Shown piece after piece: positions 49,427 to 58,521 of a stretch of 64,000 nt of DNA; the first letter of the stretch is position 1, and the number at the start of each line of letters is the position of its first letter. The DNA is from Lutispora saccharofermentans (GTDB lineage Bacteria > Bacillota > Clostridia > Lutisporales > Lutisporaceae). The DNA lies in NCBI RefSeq assembly GCF_024363565.1, contig NZ_JAJEKE010000003.1, positions 1 through 64,000 on the forward strand. Reading direction: 5' to 3'. The notes beneath the pieces are model-generated. The model was not told where the DNA came from. It saw only the letters and a list, made by a program, of their open reading frames with translations, and searched no databases. Both the position numbers and the translations under genes were made by a program.

Positions 49427-50929
49427 ATGGATTTTTTTCAATATGCTTTGGAGGCATGTACCCTGACAAATTTATTGTGGCTGACCATAGGCGCTCTTAT
49501 CGGTTCCATCCTGGGTGCGCTGCCCGGAATGTCTGCCGATACAGGTATAGCCATTTTCTTACCTTTGACATTTAATCTTGAGCCGGTAACAGGACTTATA
49601 ACTTTAGGCGCCATATATGTAACAGGCTCTTATGGTGGAAATATTACTGCGGTATTGATAAATACCCCCGGAACTTCAGATTCTCTGTTTATGACCCTTG
49701 ACGGATATCCTATGACGGTGCAGGGCAAAGGCTTAAGGGCAATAGGCATCACGACCTTCAGTGCATTTATAGGAGGAATGATAGGATCTATTGCATTGCT
49801 CTTTATTGCACCTCCCCTTGCTCAGATAGCAATAAAATTCGGTCCCTGGGAATTGTTCCTGACAACTCTTATGGGATTGATCATCATATTAGGCTTGGTA
49901 AAAGGCGGTATGCTTAAAGGCTTAATAAGCGCTTCATTAGGTTTTCTGTGCACCATGATAGGAATGGACGGAATAACCGGCTTAAGCCGATTGAACTTCG
50001 GAATAAGACCAATATATGACGAAATGCCTTTACTGCCTGTTGTATTGGGTATGTTTGCTGTTTCCCAAGTGCTTGCGCTGGCAGGAGACAAAACTGAAAC
50101 TATTTCTATTGATAAATCTGCAATCAAGGGTAGTCCCTTCTTATCGATGAAGGATCATCTATCCATGTTGTTCAATAATATAAGATCCTCAATAATAGGA
50201 ACCATCGTTGGTATTATCCCTGGAGCAGGGACGACTGTTGCGGCAGGCATAAGCTATAACCTTGCAAGAAAAGGTGATCCCCATCCGGAAACCTTCGGTA
50301 AGGGAAATGACCAGGGCCTGGCAACAGTATCTGCAGCCAACAATGCTGTGGTTGGCGGCTCTTTGGTACCGCTTTTGACTTTAGGAATTCCCGGCAACGG
50401 AACCTCCGCTCTTTTCTTAGGAGGCCTGTTGATTCACGGTTTGGCTCCGGGAACACAATTATTTAACAGAAACCCTCAAACAGTTTATGGATTGTTCTTT
50501 GGCTTGATAGTCGCACAGTTTTTCATTTTGCTCATCGGCTTATTTGGAGCCCCTATTTATGCCAAAGTAACTAAAGTACCTACAAATATTTTGATACCCA
50601 TAGTAGGCTCCTTATGCATACTGGGTGCCTATACTTATAGGAATTTGGCCTTTGACAACTTCTTGATCATATTCTTCGGTGTCATCGGCTACTACATGAC
50701 CAAGGCCAATATACCTATGGCACCCTTTGTACTGGCATTTGTACTGGGCAAAAATACAGAGATACATTTCCGCAGGACTATGCTGCTGACCGGCGGAAAC
50801 CTGAGCACAGTGGCCTTTACACCTTTGGCGATTGCCTTGCTGGCTGTAGATTTGATATTCTTGATTTCACCTTTCTGGGGAGAGATTAAGGGATTGATCA
50901 AAAAAGACAAAGGAGCAGCCGGCTGCTAA
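49427..50929 (+). CDS. TctA-type large permease subunit of the tripartite tricarboxylate transporter
   Basis: 500 residues with about 11-12 membrane segments. TctA signatures: GALPGMSADTGIAIFLPLTF, YVTGSYGGNITAVLINTPGT, IGIIPGAGTTVAAGISYNLA-like (GIIPGAGTTVAAGISY) and LTLGIPGNGTSALFLGGLL. It carries out cation-coupled uptake of an organic acid delivered by the TctC-like protein. It is 25 bases behind tctB and 37 before the URO-D-like gene, so they are one operon. Confidence 0.92.
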   Translation: MDFFQYALEACTLTNLLWLTIGALIGSILGALPGMSADTGIAIFLPLTFNLEPVTGLITLGAIYVTGSYGGNITAVLINTPGTSDSLFMTLDGYPMTVQGKGLRAIGITTFSAFIGGMIGSIALLFIAPPLAQIAIKFGPWELFLTTLMGLIIILGLVKGGMLKGLISASLGFLCTMIGMDGITGLSRLNFGIRPIYDEMPLLPVVLGMFAVSQVLALAGDKTETISIDKSAIKGSPFLSMKDHLSMLFNNIRSSIIGTIVGIIPGAGTTVAAGISYNLARKGDPHPETFGKGNDQGLATVSAANNAVVGGSLVPLLTLGIPGNGTSALFLGGLLIHGLAPGTQLFNRNPQTVYGLFFGLIVAQFFILLIGLFGAPIYAKVTKVPTNILIPIVGSLCILGAYTYRNLAFDNFLIIFFGVIGYYMTKANIPMAPFVLAFVLGKNTEIHFRRTMLLTGGNLSTVAFTPLAIALLAVDLIFLISPFWGEIKGLIKKDKGAAGC

Positions 50930-50966
50930 TATATAAACTTTTACAACTGTGGAAAGGAGTACAGAT

Positions 50967-51956
50967 ATGAATAAGATGACAAAAAAAGAGAGAGTTATCG
51001 CGGCAATAAACAAGAAAGAAGTTGACAGAGTACCCTTCAGCATTTGGTATCACATACCTCAAGTGGATCAGGACCCTGTTCAGCTGGCAGAGGTTCAAAT
51101 TGAACAAGCTCACTGCTATGACTTGGATTTCATCAAAATGATGCCTTTCGGCAATTATGGCGCACATGACTATGGACTTAGCTGCACTTTCTTCTGCACT
51201 GAGACACAGCCTGTTTTAGAAAGAAAGTTTGCCATTGATGATGTAAAAGAGTGGACAGAGCTTGAGCCATTGCCGGGATATTTCGGCTCTCACGGCAAGC
51301 AATTGATGCTTGCCAGACAGCTTCAAAAACAGCTCAAGGGAGAAGAAATACCATACGTGCAGACTATTTTCAGCCCTCTTACTACTGCAAAAAAACTGGC
51401 CGGCCCTCGTGTTTTTGAAGATATGAGGTCCCATCCGGAATATTTGCACCAGGCATTGGCTGCCATCACTGAGACTACGATAAATTTTGTTAAGCTCAAC
51501 ATTGAGGCAGGCGTGGCAGGATTCTTCTTCGCAACCCAATGTGCAAATAAAGAATGGGTTACTGAGGCTGAATACGATGAATTCGGTGTAAAATATGACC
51601 TTCAGGTGATCAATGCCTATAAGGATATCACCTACTTTAATATTGCACATATCCATGGAGACAACACTATGTTTGAAAAGGTTGCAAGCTATCCGTGCAA
51701 TTGCATAAACTGGCATGACAGATGGGTAAGCCCGAGCATGCCGGAGGCTAGAAAAATATCCGACAAATGCTTCCTTGGCGGCATAAATGAAAAGTGGCTG
51801 TCAAAGGCAAAGCCTGAGGAAGTTAGAGAGCATATCAGAGAAGCCGTATTGGCAGCAGGCCGTACAGGCCTGATGGTTACACCTGGCTGTGTAGCAGAGC
51901 TTAGCACGCCGGCAGTCAATTTCTATGCAGCAAGAACAGCTGTTGAAGGCCTGTAG
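50967..51956 (+). CDS. Uroporphyrinogen-decarboxylase-like (URO-D/methyltransferase superfamily) protein, copy 1
   Basis: 329 residues with a TIM-barrel URO-D fold: KKERVIAAINKKEVDRVPFS at the start, TIFSPLTTAKKLAG in the middle and GLMVTPGCVAEL near the end. In the corrinoid/CoM methyltransferases of this superfamily zinc is held by H-x-C...C. Here the position reads H228-x-H230 (IAHIHGDN) with C308 (TPGC), so a modified zinc site is plausible. True heme-pathway decarboxylase is unlikely, given the transporter-linked context and the lack of other heme genes. No corrinoid protein is nearby. ATG 50967 follows AAAGGAG by 7 bases. Confidence 0.8.
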   Translation: MNKMTKKERVIAAINKKEVDRVPFSIWYHIPQVDQDPVQLAEVQIEQAHCYDLDFIKMMPFGNYGAHDYGLSCTFFCTETQPVLERKFAIDDVKEWTELEPLPGYFGSHGKQLMLARQLQKQLKGEEIPYVQTIFSPLTTAKKLAGPRVFEDMRSHPEYLHQALAAITETTINFVKLNIEAGVAGFFFATQCANKEWVTEAEYDEFGVKYDLQVINAYKDITYFNIAHIHGDNTMFEKVASYPCNCINWHDRWVSPSMPEARKISDKCFLGGINEKWLSKAKPEEVREHIREAVLAAGRTGLMVTPGCVAELSTPAVNFYAARTAVEGL

Positions 51957-51983
51957 GAGATTTGATTTAATTAATATATTTTT

Positions 51984-52056
51984 CCGGTATCCATAGGAAG
52001 CTCCCGATAACAGCTTTTGGTACGACACATAACACCGGGAGTTTCTGATGGACCGG
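51984..52056 (+). ncRNA. Candidate structured leader RNA before the CNNM-type genes
   Basis: An outer helix pairs CCGG..TCCAT (51984-51994) with ATGGACCGG (52048-52056) with a two-base bulge. An inner 10-bp helix pairs GAAGCTCCCG (51997-52006) with CGGGAGTTTC (52036-52045), with one wobble. The 29-base loop contains two ATAACA segments. It ends 40 bases before the first CNNM/CorC-type gene. I could not match it to a known riboswitch class. It may only be an RNA processing structure. Confidence 0.45.
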
Positions 52057-52095
52057 AGCATTATAATTTGCTTGTAAAAAGGAGTTGGTAGCCTC

Positions 52096-53343
52096 ATGGA
52101 CGATGGCAGTTGGATACAGATTATCCTTCTGGTATTGTTAACTATTGGTGCAGCGTATTGTGCCGCTTCAGAAATAGCTTATGCGTCATTAAATAAGATC
52201 CGATTAAAAAATTATGCTGATAATGGGGATAAGCGTGCAAAGACTGCGATGTATATTTCGAATAATTTCGATAAAGCACTGACCACTATTCTCATCGGCA
52301 ATAATATTACACATATTGGATTCGCATCGCTGGCAACCTTGATTTCAACTCAGTTATGGGGTATGGGATCAGTTAAATATACCACTATTGTTTCTACTAT
52401 TGTAGTGTTTCTTATTAGCGAGATGATTCCCAAAAGCTATGGAAAAGCAAACAACCTAAAGTTTGCTCTTGCTGTATCAGGTTCATTATGCGCTTTGATG
52501 AAAATATTCTCACCGGTTGCCTATTTTTTTACATTGGTGAGCCGGAGCATATCAAAGCTTTTTCCTGAAAAGCAGGAACCAGCCATTACCGAAGAGGAGT
52601 TTTACGATATTATCGAGACCGCCGACGAAGAAGGTATACTGGATAGAGGCAAGCAGGATTTGGTTAATTCTGCATTGGATTTCGATGATATCACAGTCGG
52701 TGATATTTTCACCTCCAGGGAAGATATTGTGGCATTGGATATAGATTCCACACAGGAAGAAATCCTGGAAAAGATAAAAACTCAGAAATATTCCCGTTTA
52801 CCCGTTTATCGGGGTACTATAGACAATATTATAGGCATCCTTCAAGTTAGAAAATTTCTTAAGCTCTACATCAAGCATGATGTGTTTGAGATTCAGGATC
52901 TGCTTTTAGAGCCTCATTTTATAAAGAGGAAAGAGCCCATCGATGATATGCTCAAAAGAATGAGCAGCAAAAAATTTCACATGTCCATTGTCGTCGATGA
53001 CAGCGGTAAAACTCTTGGGCTTGTCACTGTAGAAGATATTTTAGAAGAGCTTGTTGGTGAGATATGGGATGAAGACGATGTCGTAAATGATGAATTTCTC
53101 AAGCTGGGAGGAGAGCGCTATGAAATAAGCGGTGACCTCACAGTGTCGGAAGTCTTTGAACGCATCGGACTTCAATGCGGGGATAATGAAATCGGGGCTT
53201 TGAGCATAAGCCAATGGGCACGGGAGCATTTTGATTGTGAACCCTGTGAAGGGCATAGCTTTCGCGATAAAAACCTTGAAGTATCTGTTTTGCATAGTGA
53301 CAGCGGAAGGATTACGAAGGTGATTCTGAAGCTGCTGGAGTGA
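52096..53343 (+). CDS. CNNM/CorC-type (HlyC-like) transporter, copy 1
   Basis: 415 residues. The N-terminal DUF21/CNNM membrane domain (CAASEIAYASLNKIRL, IGNNITHIGFASLATLI, FLISEMIPKSYGKANN) is followed by an acidic linker, a CBS-domain pair (about 205-325; FTSREDIVALDID, YSRLPVYRGTIDNIIGIL, VTVEDILEELVGEIWDE) and a CorC_HlyC C-terminal domain. CNNM proteins bind ATP-Mg in the CBS pair and move Mg2+ or related cations. The old name hemolysin is misleading. It forms a tandem with copy 2 (57-base gap). Confidence 0.88.
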   Translation: MDDGSWIQIILLVLLTIGAAYCAASEIAYASLNKIRLKNYADNGDKRAKTAMYISNNFDKALTTILIGNNITHIGFASLATLISTQLWGMGSVKYTTIVSTIVVFLISEMIPKSYGKANNLKFALAVSGSLCALMKIFSPVAYFFTLVSRSISKLFPEKQEPAITEEEFYDIIETADEEGILDRGKQDLVNSALDFDDITVGDIFTSREDIVALDIDSTQEEILEKIKTQKYSRLPVYRGTIDNIIGILQVRKFLKLYIKHDVFEIQDLLLEPHFIKRKEPIDDMLKRMSSKKFHMSIVVDDSGKTLGLVTVEDILEELVGEIWDEDDVVNDEFLKLGGERYEISGDLTVSEVFERIGLQCGDNEIGALSISQWAREHFDCEPCEGHSFRDKNLEVSVLHSDSGRITKVILKLLE

Positions 53344-53399
53344 AAAATGCGGACATTATTTACTTTACTACAATGTGAAATAGGAGTTGGTTTTATATT

Positions 53400-54659
53400 A
53401 TGGACAGTTGGCCCTATATAGGCATTGTTCTTTTAATCATGCTTTCTGCTTTTTTTTCCGGGTCGGAAATTGCTTTTGCCTCGGTGAACAAAGCAAGATT
53501 AAAAAAGGCATCCCAATCTGGAAAATCCAGTGCGAAGATTGCCTTATACATTACCGAGCATTTTGAAGATGCTTTATCGACAATACTGATCGGCAATAAC
53601 CTTGTAAATATTGCCGCATCTTCTATCTCTACAGTAATAGCCATTGGCTTGATGGGAGAATCAGGGACTGTTGCTGCAACTTTGATCATGACAGTCGTAA
53701 TATTGACCTTTGGAGAAATAACTCCTAAAATCATAGCCAAACAGCAATGCAATAAATTTGTGCTGCTGGCATCCTACCCATTGCGCTTTCTAATGGTGAT
53801 CATGAAGCCTGTTATCGCCGTTGTAGTATGGATTGTGAACCTGATCTCAAAGCTATGGGAAAAGGATGGGCAAAAGGAACCGTCGGTAACAGAAGAGGAA
53901 CTGGTCTCTATCATTGAAAGCATCGAGGATGACGGTATAATCGATAAGGATAGAAGCGAGCTGCTGCAATCGGCTTTGGAATTCTCGGATATATCGGTGG
54001 AGGAAATACTGACACCCAGGACGGACATGATTGCTATTGATATTGACGATGACATGGATACTATAGTCGATATTGCATTAAACTCACCTTACTCAAGGAT
54101 TCCCGTCTACGAAGATACTATAGACAATATTATCGGTGTTTTATACCTTGGCCGCTTTTTAAAAAAACTGGTGGATGAAGAACCGGTTAATATACGCTCC
54201 ATGCTTATTGAAGCTTGCTTTGTCCACAAGACGATGAAACTTCCTGCTATCTTTGCTGAGCTTAAGCGCCGCAGGCTCCAGCTGGCAATCGTCACTGACG
54301 AATACGGCGGAACCATGGGATGCATCACTATGGAGGATGTGCTCGAGCAGCTGGTAGGAGATATATGGGATGAGACGGATGAGATCATTAACGAATTTGT
54401 CATCCTCGGAGAAAACACCTATGAGGTGAGTGGTGATTTAACGATTCGTGATTTTTTTGAATATGTAGATATAGATGACCGTGACTTTGAAAGCGAATAT
54501 AGCACGGTGGGCGGTTGGACCATAGAAATGCTCAATGGATTGCCGAATACAGGCGATACTTTTAGATACAAGAACCTGACAATAAAGGTTATAGAGTTGG
54601 ATGGCATGCGTATTACAAGGCTTTCCGTAGTTGTTGCACCGGAAGCTGATGAGGACTAG
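53400..54659 (+). CDS. CNNM/CorC-type (HlyC-like) transporter, copy 2
   Basis: 419 residues with the same architecture as copy 1: AFFSGSEIAFASVNKARLKK, IGNNLVNIAASSISTVIA and LTFGEITPKIIAKQQC in the membrane domain, CBS pair LTPRTDMIAIDID and YSRIPVYEDTIDNIIGVLY, then ITMEDVLEQLVGDIWDE and the CorC domain. It is a diverged tandem duplicate. The shared leader AGGAGTTGGT before both genes indicates that the ribosome-site region was duplicated too. It is followed 93 bases later by the second URO-D-like gene. Confidence 0.88.
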   Translation: MDSWPYIGIVLLIMLSAFFSGSEIAFASVNKARLKKASQSGKSSAKIALYITEHFEDALSTILIGNNLVNIAASSISTVIAIGLMGESGTVAATLIMTVVILTFGEITPKIIAKQQCNKFVLLASYPLRFLMVIMKPVIAVVVWIVNLISKLWEKDGQKEPSVTEEELVSIIESIEDDGIIDKDRSELLQSALEFSDISVEEILTPRTDMIAIDIDDDMDTIVDIALNSPYSRIPVYEDTIDNIIGVLYLGRFLKKLVDEEPVNIRSMLIEACFVHKTMKLPAIFAELKRRRLQLAIVTDEYGGTMGCITMEDVLEQLVGDIWDETDEIINEFVILGENTYEVSGDLTIRDFFEYVDIDDRDFESEYSTVGGWTIEMLNGLPNTGDTFRYKNLTIKVIELDGMRITRLSVVVAPEADED

Positions 54660-54752
54660 CCATGTAGGAAATCAAGGGAGCCTGCCCCGGCAGAAAATAA
54701 AAATATAAGAATTTAGCAAATGAAGTATTTGCATGAAATGGAGGAATTGTAC

Positions 54753-55760
54753 ATGAAACCTATAGAGAGGATAGAAGCTTTATTAGCTGGCAAGAAACTG
54801 GACACACCTGCGATCAACCTGTGGAAGCATTTTCCGCCTTATGATGAGGATCCGAAAGAGCTTGTGAAAAAAACCATACAGTTCCAAGAGAGATTCAACT
54901 GGGATTTTGTAAAGGTTACCTATCAAGGTTTATATTCAATCCAGGATTGGGGCTCAAAAATTCAGTGGCCTGAAAGAGACTGTCAATGGCCTAACACTTG
55001 CTCAAAGGTTGGTGTAGTAACCGATTTCTCGATTAAAAAAGCCGAGGACTGGAAGAACCTAAAGGTGCTGCCTATGGATCAAGGCTCAATGGCAGATTCC
55101 ATTCTCGCTGCAAAAGAGATTGTAAAGAGATTCAAGGGTGAAGCTCCTGTAGTCGTTACAGTATTTAATCCCTTGACCACTGCAGTAAAGATGTGCGGAG
55201 ACAAGATGTTCATTCACATGAGACAGCATCCTGAGCTCTTCAAAAAAGGCTTGGAAGTTATCACACAAACCACTGTCAACTATGTCAAGGAGTTGGTCAA
55301 AAACGGAGCAGACGGACTATTCTTCGCCAGCCAATTGGGAACCTATGACAGGATGAGCGTCAAAGAATACGAAGAATTCGGACGCCCCTATGATTTGCAG
55401 ATATTAGATGCTGTGAAGAACAATACCTGGTTCAACATAATGCATATGCATGGTGCTGCACCTATGTTTGAAATAATGGAAAAATATCCTGTACAAGCTG
55501 TCAATTGGCACGACAGGTTGGTAGATTTAAGCTTAAAAGACGGCAGAAGCAAGACGGACAAAATTTTAATCGGCGGCGTGGACGAGTTCAAGGTGCTTAA
55601 TGACGCCAATGAAGAAGAACTTTTGGCTCATCTTAAGGATGCATTAGATCAGGTTGAAGATAAGAAGCTTATCTTAGGCCCCGGATGCTGCGTTCCCCTA
55701 TATGTCAATGAAGATAGATTTGAAGTTGCAAAGAGGCTTCTTGAAAAAGCAGCCCGATAA
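54753..55760 (+). CDS. Uroporphyrinogen-decarboxylase-like protein, copy 2
   Basis: 335 residues and a paralogue of the 50967 protein. Shared landmarks: PIERIEALLAGKKLDTPAINLW versus KKERVIAAINKKEVDRVPFSIW, TVFNPLTTAVKMCG, DGLFFASQLGTYDRM, MHMHGAAPMFE and VNWHDRLVD. Putative zinc ligands H231-x-H233 and C312-C313 (GPGCCVP). ATG 54753 is chosen because GGAGG lies 9 bases upstream; the frame is open from 54720. The two copies may form a heterodimer or act on related substrates of the Tct transporter. Confidence 0.8.
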   Translation: MKPIERIEALLAGKKLDTPAINLWKHFPPYDEDPKELVKKTIQFQERFNWDFVKVTYQGLYSIQDWGSKIQWPERDCQWPNTCSKVGVVTDFSIKKAEDWKNLKVLPMDQGSMADSILAAKEIVKRFKGEAPVVVTVFNPLTTAVKMCGDKMFIHMRQHPELFKKGLEVITQTTVNYVKELVKNGADGLFFASQLGTYDRMSVKEYEEFGRPYDLQILDAVKNNTWFNIMHMHGAAPMFEIMEKYPVQAVNWHDRLVDLSLKDGRSKTDKILIGGVDEFKVLNDANEEELLAHLKDALDQVEDKKLILGPGCCVPLYVNEDRFEVAKRLLEKAAR

Positions 55761-56140
55761 AAATTAGTATAGGAGTTTCTGACTAAGTTAGCAGCGGTTA
55801 GCTATCGTGCAGAGCGGTAACCCGGAGAAAGAATTTATTCTGCGAAGAAGGAAAACATCAAAGACACTGTAAAAGTTGTTGCGATTAGGATTTTTGGATG
55901 CAAGTGGTAAAATCCGGCACAAGCACTTAGCAGATATATTGATTGTATAGGACAGCTTGATGTTCTATACAATCAATTATATAGGACATAAAACTATAAG
56001 GTATTCCTACATGCTATATATTCCAAAATGAGACTTCTTTTAGATATCAGAACAGCAGAGACAATGATGATCATAATAAGATGAACCTTGGAAGATATTA
56101 TAAAAATAAGAAATACCAGTGGTATAGGAGGATTGGGAAT
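55761..56140. other. 380-bp intergenic region with a 16-bp hairpin
   Basis: ATTGATTGTATAGGAC (55938-55953) pairs with GTTCTATACAATCAAT (55962-55977), with one G-T wobble and an 8-base loop. No T-run follows. No gene is evident in the preceding 170 bases, although GGTTAGC..GGTAACC segments suggest weak structure. A cobalt/nickel riboswitch would be conceivable before a CDF gene, but its conserved core is not present. Confidence 0.5.
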
Positions 56141-57031
56141 ATGAATTTGGCGGATAATGCCAGGCATGATAAAGACTTTAAAACTGCTGAGAAATGGGCC
56201 ATTATTGGAGTTGTCGGTAATCTGGTATTGACAGCATTCAAGGCATTTGCAGGGATTGTAGGAGGCAGCAGCGCTATGGTAGCGGACGCTATGCACTCAG
56301 CTTCTGATATTATAGCCTCAGCCGTAGTATATGTAAGCTTAAAAATTGCAAAAAAACCTGCCGATGAGGAACATCCCTTTGGACATGGAAAAGCAGAAGC
56401 CATATCGGCTGCAATTGTAGGATTGATGCTTATAGCTGCAGGTATCCAAATACTAAGAACTGCTTATGCTTCAATATCCAGCGGTTCTCTGCATGCTCCG
56501 GGGATAATTGCCCTATATGCAGCTATTACTTCAATAGTTGTAAAGGAAGGCATGTACAGGGTCACTTATAGCGTAGGCAAGAGAATAAATAGCCCGTCAA
56601 CTATCGCTAATGCCTTAGACCATAGGTCTGATGCTTTCTCTTCCATAGCAACCTTCGTCGGAATAGGCGGTGCTATATTAGGCTATCCCATAATGGACCC
56701 AATAGCCGGCGGACTGGTAGCCTTGTTTATATTAAAGATGGGCTACGATATAGTTGTTGATGCAACAAATCAAATTATGGACAAGTCCCCTGAAAAGGAA
56801 AAGGTAGGATTGATAAAGGAAGCCGTATTAAATACACCGGGAGTTGAGAGCGCTCATGGCATTCGCATGAGACAGAGCGGCCCGTTCTATTTAATAGATC
56901 TGGACATATGCGTAGATAAGGGCGTCAGCCTTGATGAAGCCCATAAGATAGGCGATATAGCAAGGGACAATGTTTATAAGGCATTGGATAAAGTATATGA
57001 GGTAAGGGTTCACATAGATCCCCACCAATAA
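56141..57031 (+). CDS. Cation diffusion facilitator (CDF) transporter
   Basis: 296 residues and six membrane segments. The metal-site pattern DAMHSASD in helix 2 and DHRSDAFSS in helix 5 (H-x3-D type) indicates divalent cation transport (Zn, Mn or Fe). Intermediate HPFGHGKAEAISA and the C-terminal cytoplasmic domain (GVESAHGIRMRQSG, VRVHIDPHQ) are typical. ATG 56141 follows AGGAGG; the frame extends to 56081 without a ribosome site. Confidence 0.92.
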   Translation: MNLADNARHDKDFKTAEKWAIIGVVGNLVLTAFKAFAGIVGGSSAMVADAMHSASDIIASAVVYVSLKIAKKPADEEHPFGHGKAEAISAAIVGLMLIAAGIQILRTAYASISSGSLHAPGIIALYAAITSIVVKEGMYRVTYSVGKRINSPSTIANALDHRSDAFSSIATFVGIGGAILGYPIMDPIAGGLVALFILKMGYDIVVDATNQIMDKSPEKEKVGLIKEAVLNTPGVESAHGIRMRQSGPFYLIDLDICVDKGVSLDEAHKIGDIARDNVYKALDKVYEVRVHIDPHQ

Positions 57032-57096
57032 ATTTTATGCAATATATTTATCAAATATTGGTAGCAATCTAGTTAAGGAAAGCAGGTGGAGATAAA

Positions 57097-58374
57097 ATGC
57101 TTACAAAGGAAGCATATGAAAATTATATTTTGATATTAAAGAGTGAATTGATAGAGGCTTTAGGCTGTACTGAGCCTATAGCAATCGCCTATGCGGCAGC
57201 CAAGGCAAAGGCGGTTTTAGGCAAGCAGCCGGAGAGAATGGAAGTTGGATGCAGCGGAAATATCGTAAAGAATGTGAAGGGCGTTGTAGTGCCAAATACA
57301 GGCGGCCTCATAGGTATTGCGGCGGCTGCCGTTGCAGGAGTAGTTGGAGGAGACCCGGACAGGGGGCTTCAGGTATTAGAAAGCGTTAAGACTGAGGACC
57401 ATAATGAGATAAGAAAGCTGCTGAAGGAAGACTATTGTTCCGTATATCATCTTCAGGGGGTAGAAAACCTTTATATTGCAGCCAAGGTTTTTTCAGAAGG
57501 CGAATCAGCAGAGGTTTACATCAAAGATTCCCATACCAATATAATCAAAATAGTTAAGAATGGGGAAATCATTTACGAAAATAAAGAAGGCGCTCAGAGC
57601 GATTCGGCACCGATTGGAGATAGAACCCTTCTTAATATAAAAGACATTATAGAATTTGCGGATACTGTAGATTTAGGGGAATTGCGCGGCCTTCTTGCAA
57701 ATCAGGTTAAGATGAATACGGCGATTTCAGAAGAAGGCTTAAAAAACAACTATGGTGTCAGCGTAGGCAAGACGCTTTTAAAATACTACGGCGATGATAT
57801 TAAGATAAGGGCTAAAGCTAAGGCTGCAGCGGGAAGCGATGCCAGAATGAGCGGCTGCTCTCTCCCTGTTGTCATCAACTCAGGCAGCGGAAATCAAGGT
57901 ATAACTGCATCCATTCCGGTAATCGAGTATGCAAAAGAGCTGAAGGTCGGCGAGGAAAAGCTCTTTAGAGCATTGATAGTGAGCAATCTCACAGCCATTC
58001 ACCAAAAGGAATTGATAGGGAAGCTTTCGGCTTATTGCGGTGCTGTAAGCGCTGCGGCAGGAAGCGGAGCCGGTATAACTTATCTTCACGGGGGAGGCTA
58101 CGAAGAAATTTCCAGAACGATTATAAACACTATAGCCAATGTGGGCGGTATGGTGTGCGACGGAGCCAAGCCTTCCTGTGCCGCAAAGATTGCTTCTGCT
58201 GTAGATGCCGCAATCCTCGCTCATCAGCTCAGCTCCCAGGGCAATGCCTTTAAAGAGGGAGAAGGCTTGGTTAAAAATGGAGTTGAAGCCACTATCGAGA
58301 GCATCGGAAGATTAGGTAAAAAAGGCATGGAAAGCACTGATATTGAAATAATCGATATCATGCTCAACAAATAA
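57097..58374 (+). CDS. L-cysteine desulfidase family protein (CyuA/UPF0597), copy 2
   Basis: 425 residues and homologous along its length to the 45751 protein. Conserved cysteines: GCTEPIAIAYA near residue 23, KLSAYCGAVSAAAG (about 315) and MVCDGAKPSCAAKI (about 355). Shared SGSGNQGITASIPV. Predicted iron-sulfur enzyme that breaks down L-cysteine or a related beta-substituted or hydroxy amino acid. Having two diverged copies at either end of the Tct cluster suggests that one has a different substrate. AGCAGGTGGAG precedes ATG. Confidence 0.85.
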   Translation: MLTKEAYENYILILKSELIEALGCTEPIAIAYAAAKAKAVLGKQPERMEVGCSGNIVKNVKGVVVPNTGGLIGIAAAAVAGVVGGDPDRGLQVLESVKTEDHNEIRKLLKEDYCSVYHLQGVENLYIAAKVFSEGESAEVYIKDSHTNIIKIVKNGEIIYENKEGAQSDSAPIGDRTLLNIKDIIEFADTVDLGELRGLLANQVKMNTAISEEGLKNNYGVSVGKTLLKYYGDDIKIRAKAKAAAGSDARMSGCSLPVVINSGSGNQGITASIPVIEYAKELKVGEEKLFRALIVSNLTAIHQKELIGKLSAYCGAVSAAAGSGAGITYLHGGGYEEISRTIINTIANVGGMVCDGAKPSCAAKIASAVDAAILAHQLSSQGNAFKEGEGLVKNGVEATIESIGRLGKKGMESTDIEIIDIMLNK

Positions 58375-58521
58375 GCAGGATAAGACAGACAAAATTCGAC
58401 AAAATACGTAAAAAGGTATATACTTATATATATACTATATTATATAGTCTTTATGCGTATTAGAACAGAGCAATAAACGCTGCAGCAGCAGTTCTACTTT
58501 GGGTTGAGGAGGTTTTTTTGT

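Noticed and set aside
50967..51956. Heme-pathway uroporphyrinogen decarboxylase (hemE)
   Set aside because: No other heme genes are nearby, the metal-like H-x-H...C motif is present, and the gene sits in a transporter operon with a paralogue, so biosynthetic HemE is unlikely.
55761..56140. Cobalt/nickel (czcD-type) riboswitch before the CDF gene
   Set aside because: The conserved riboswitch core was not found; only an isolated 16-bp hairpin is present.
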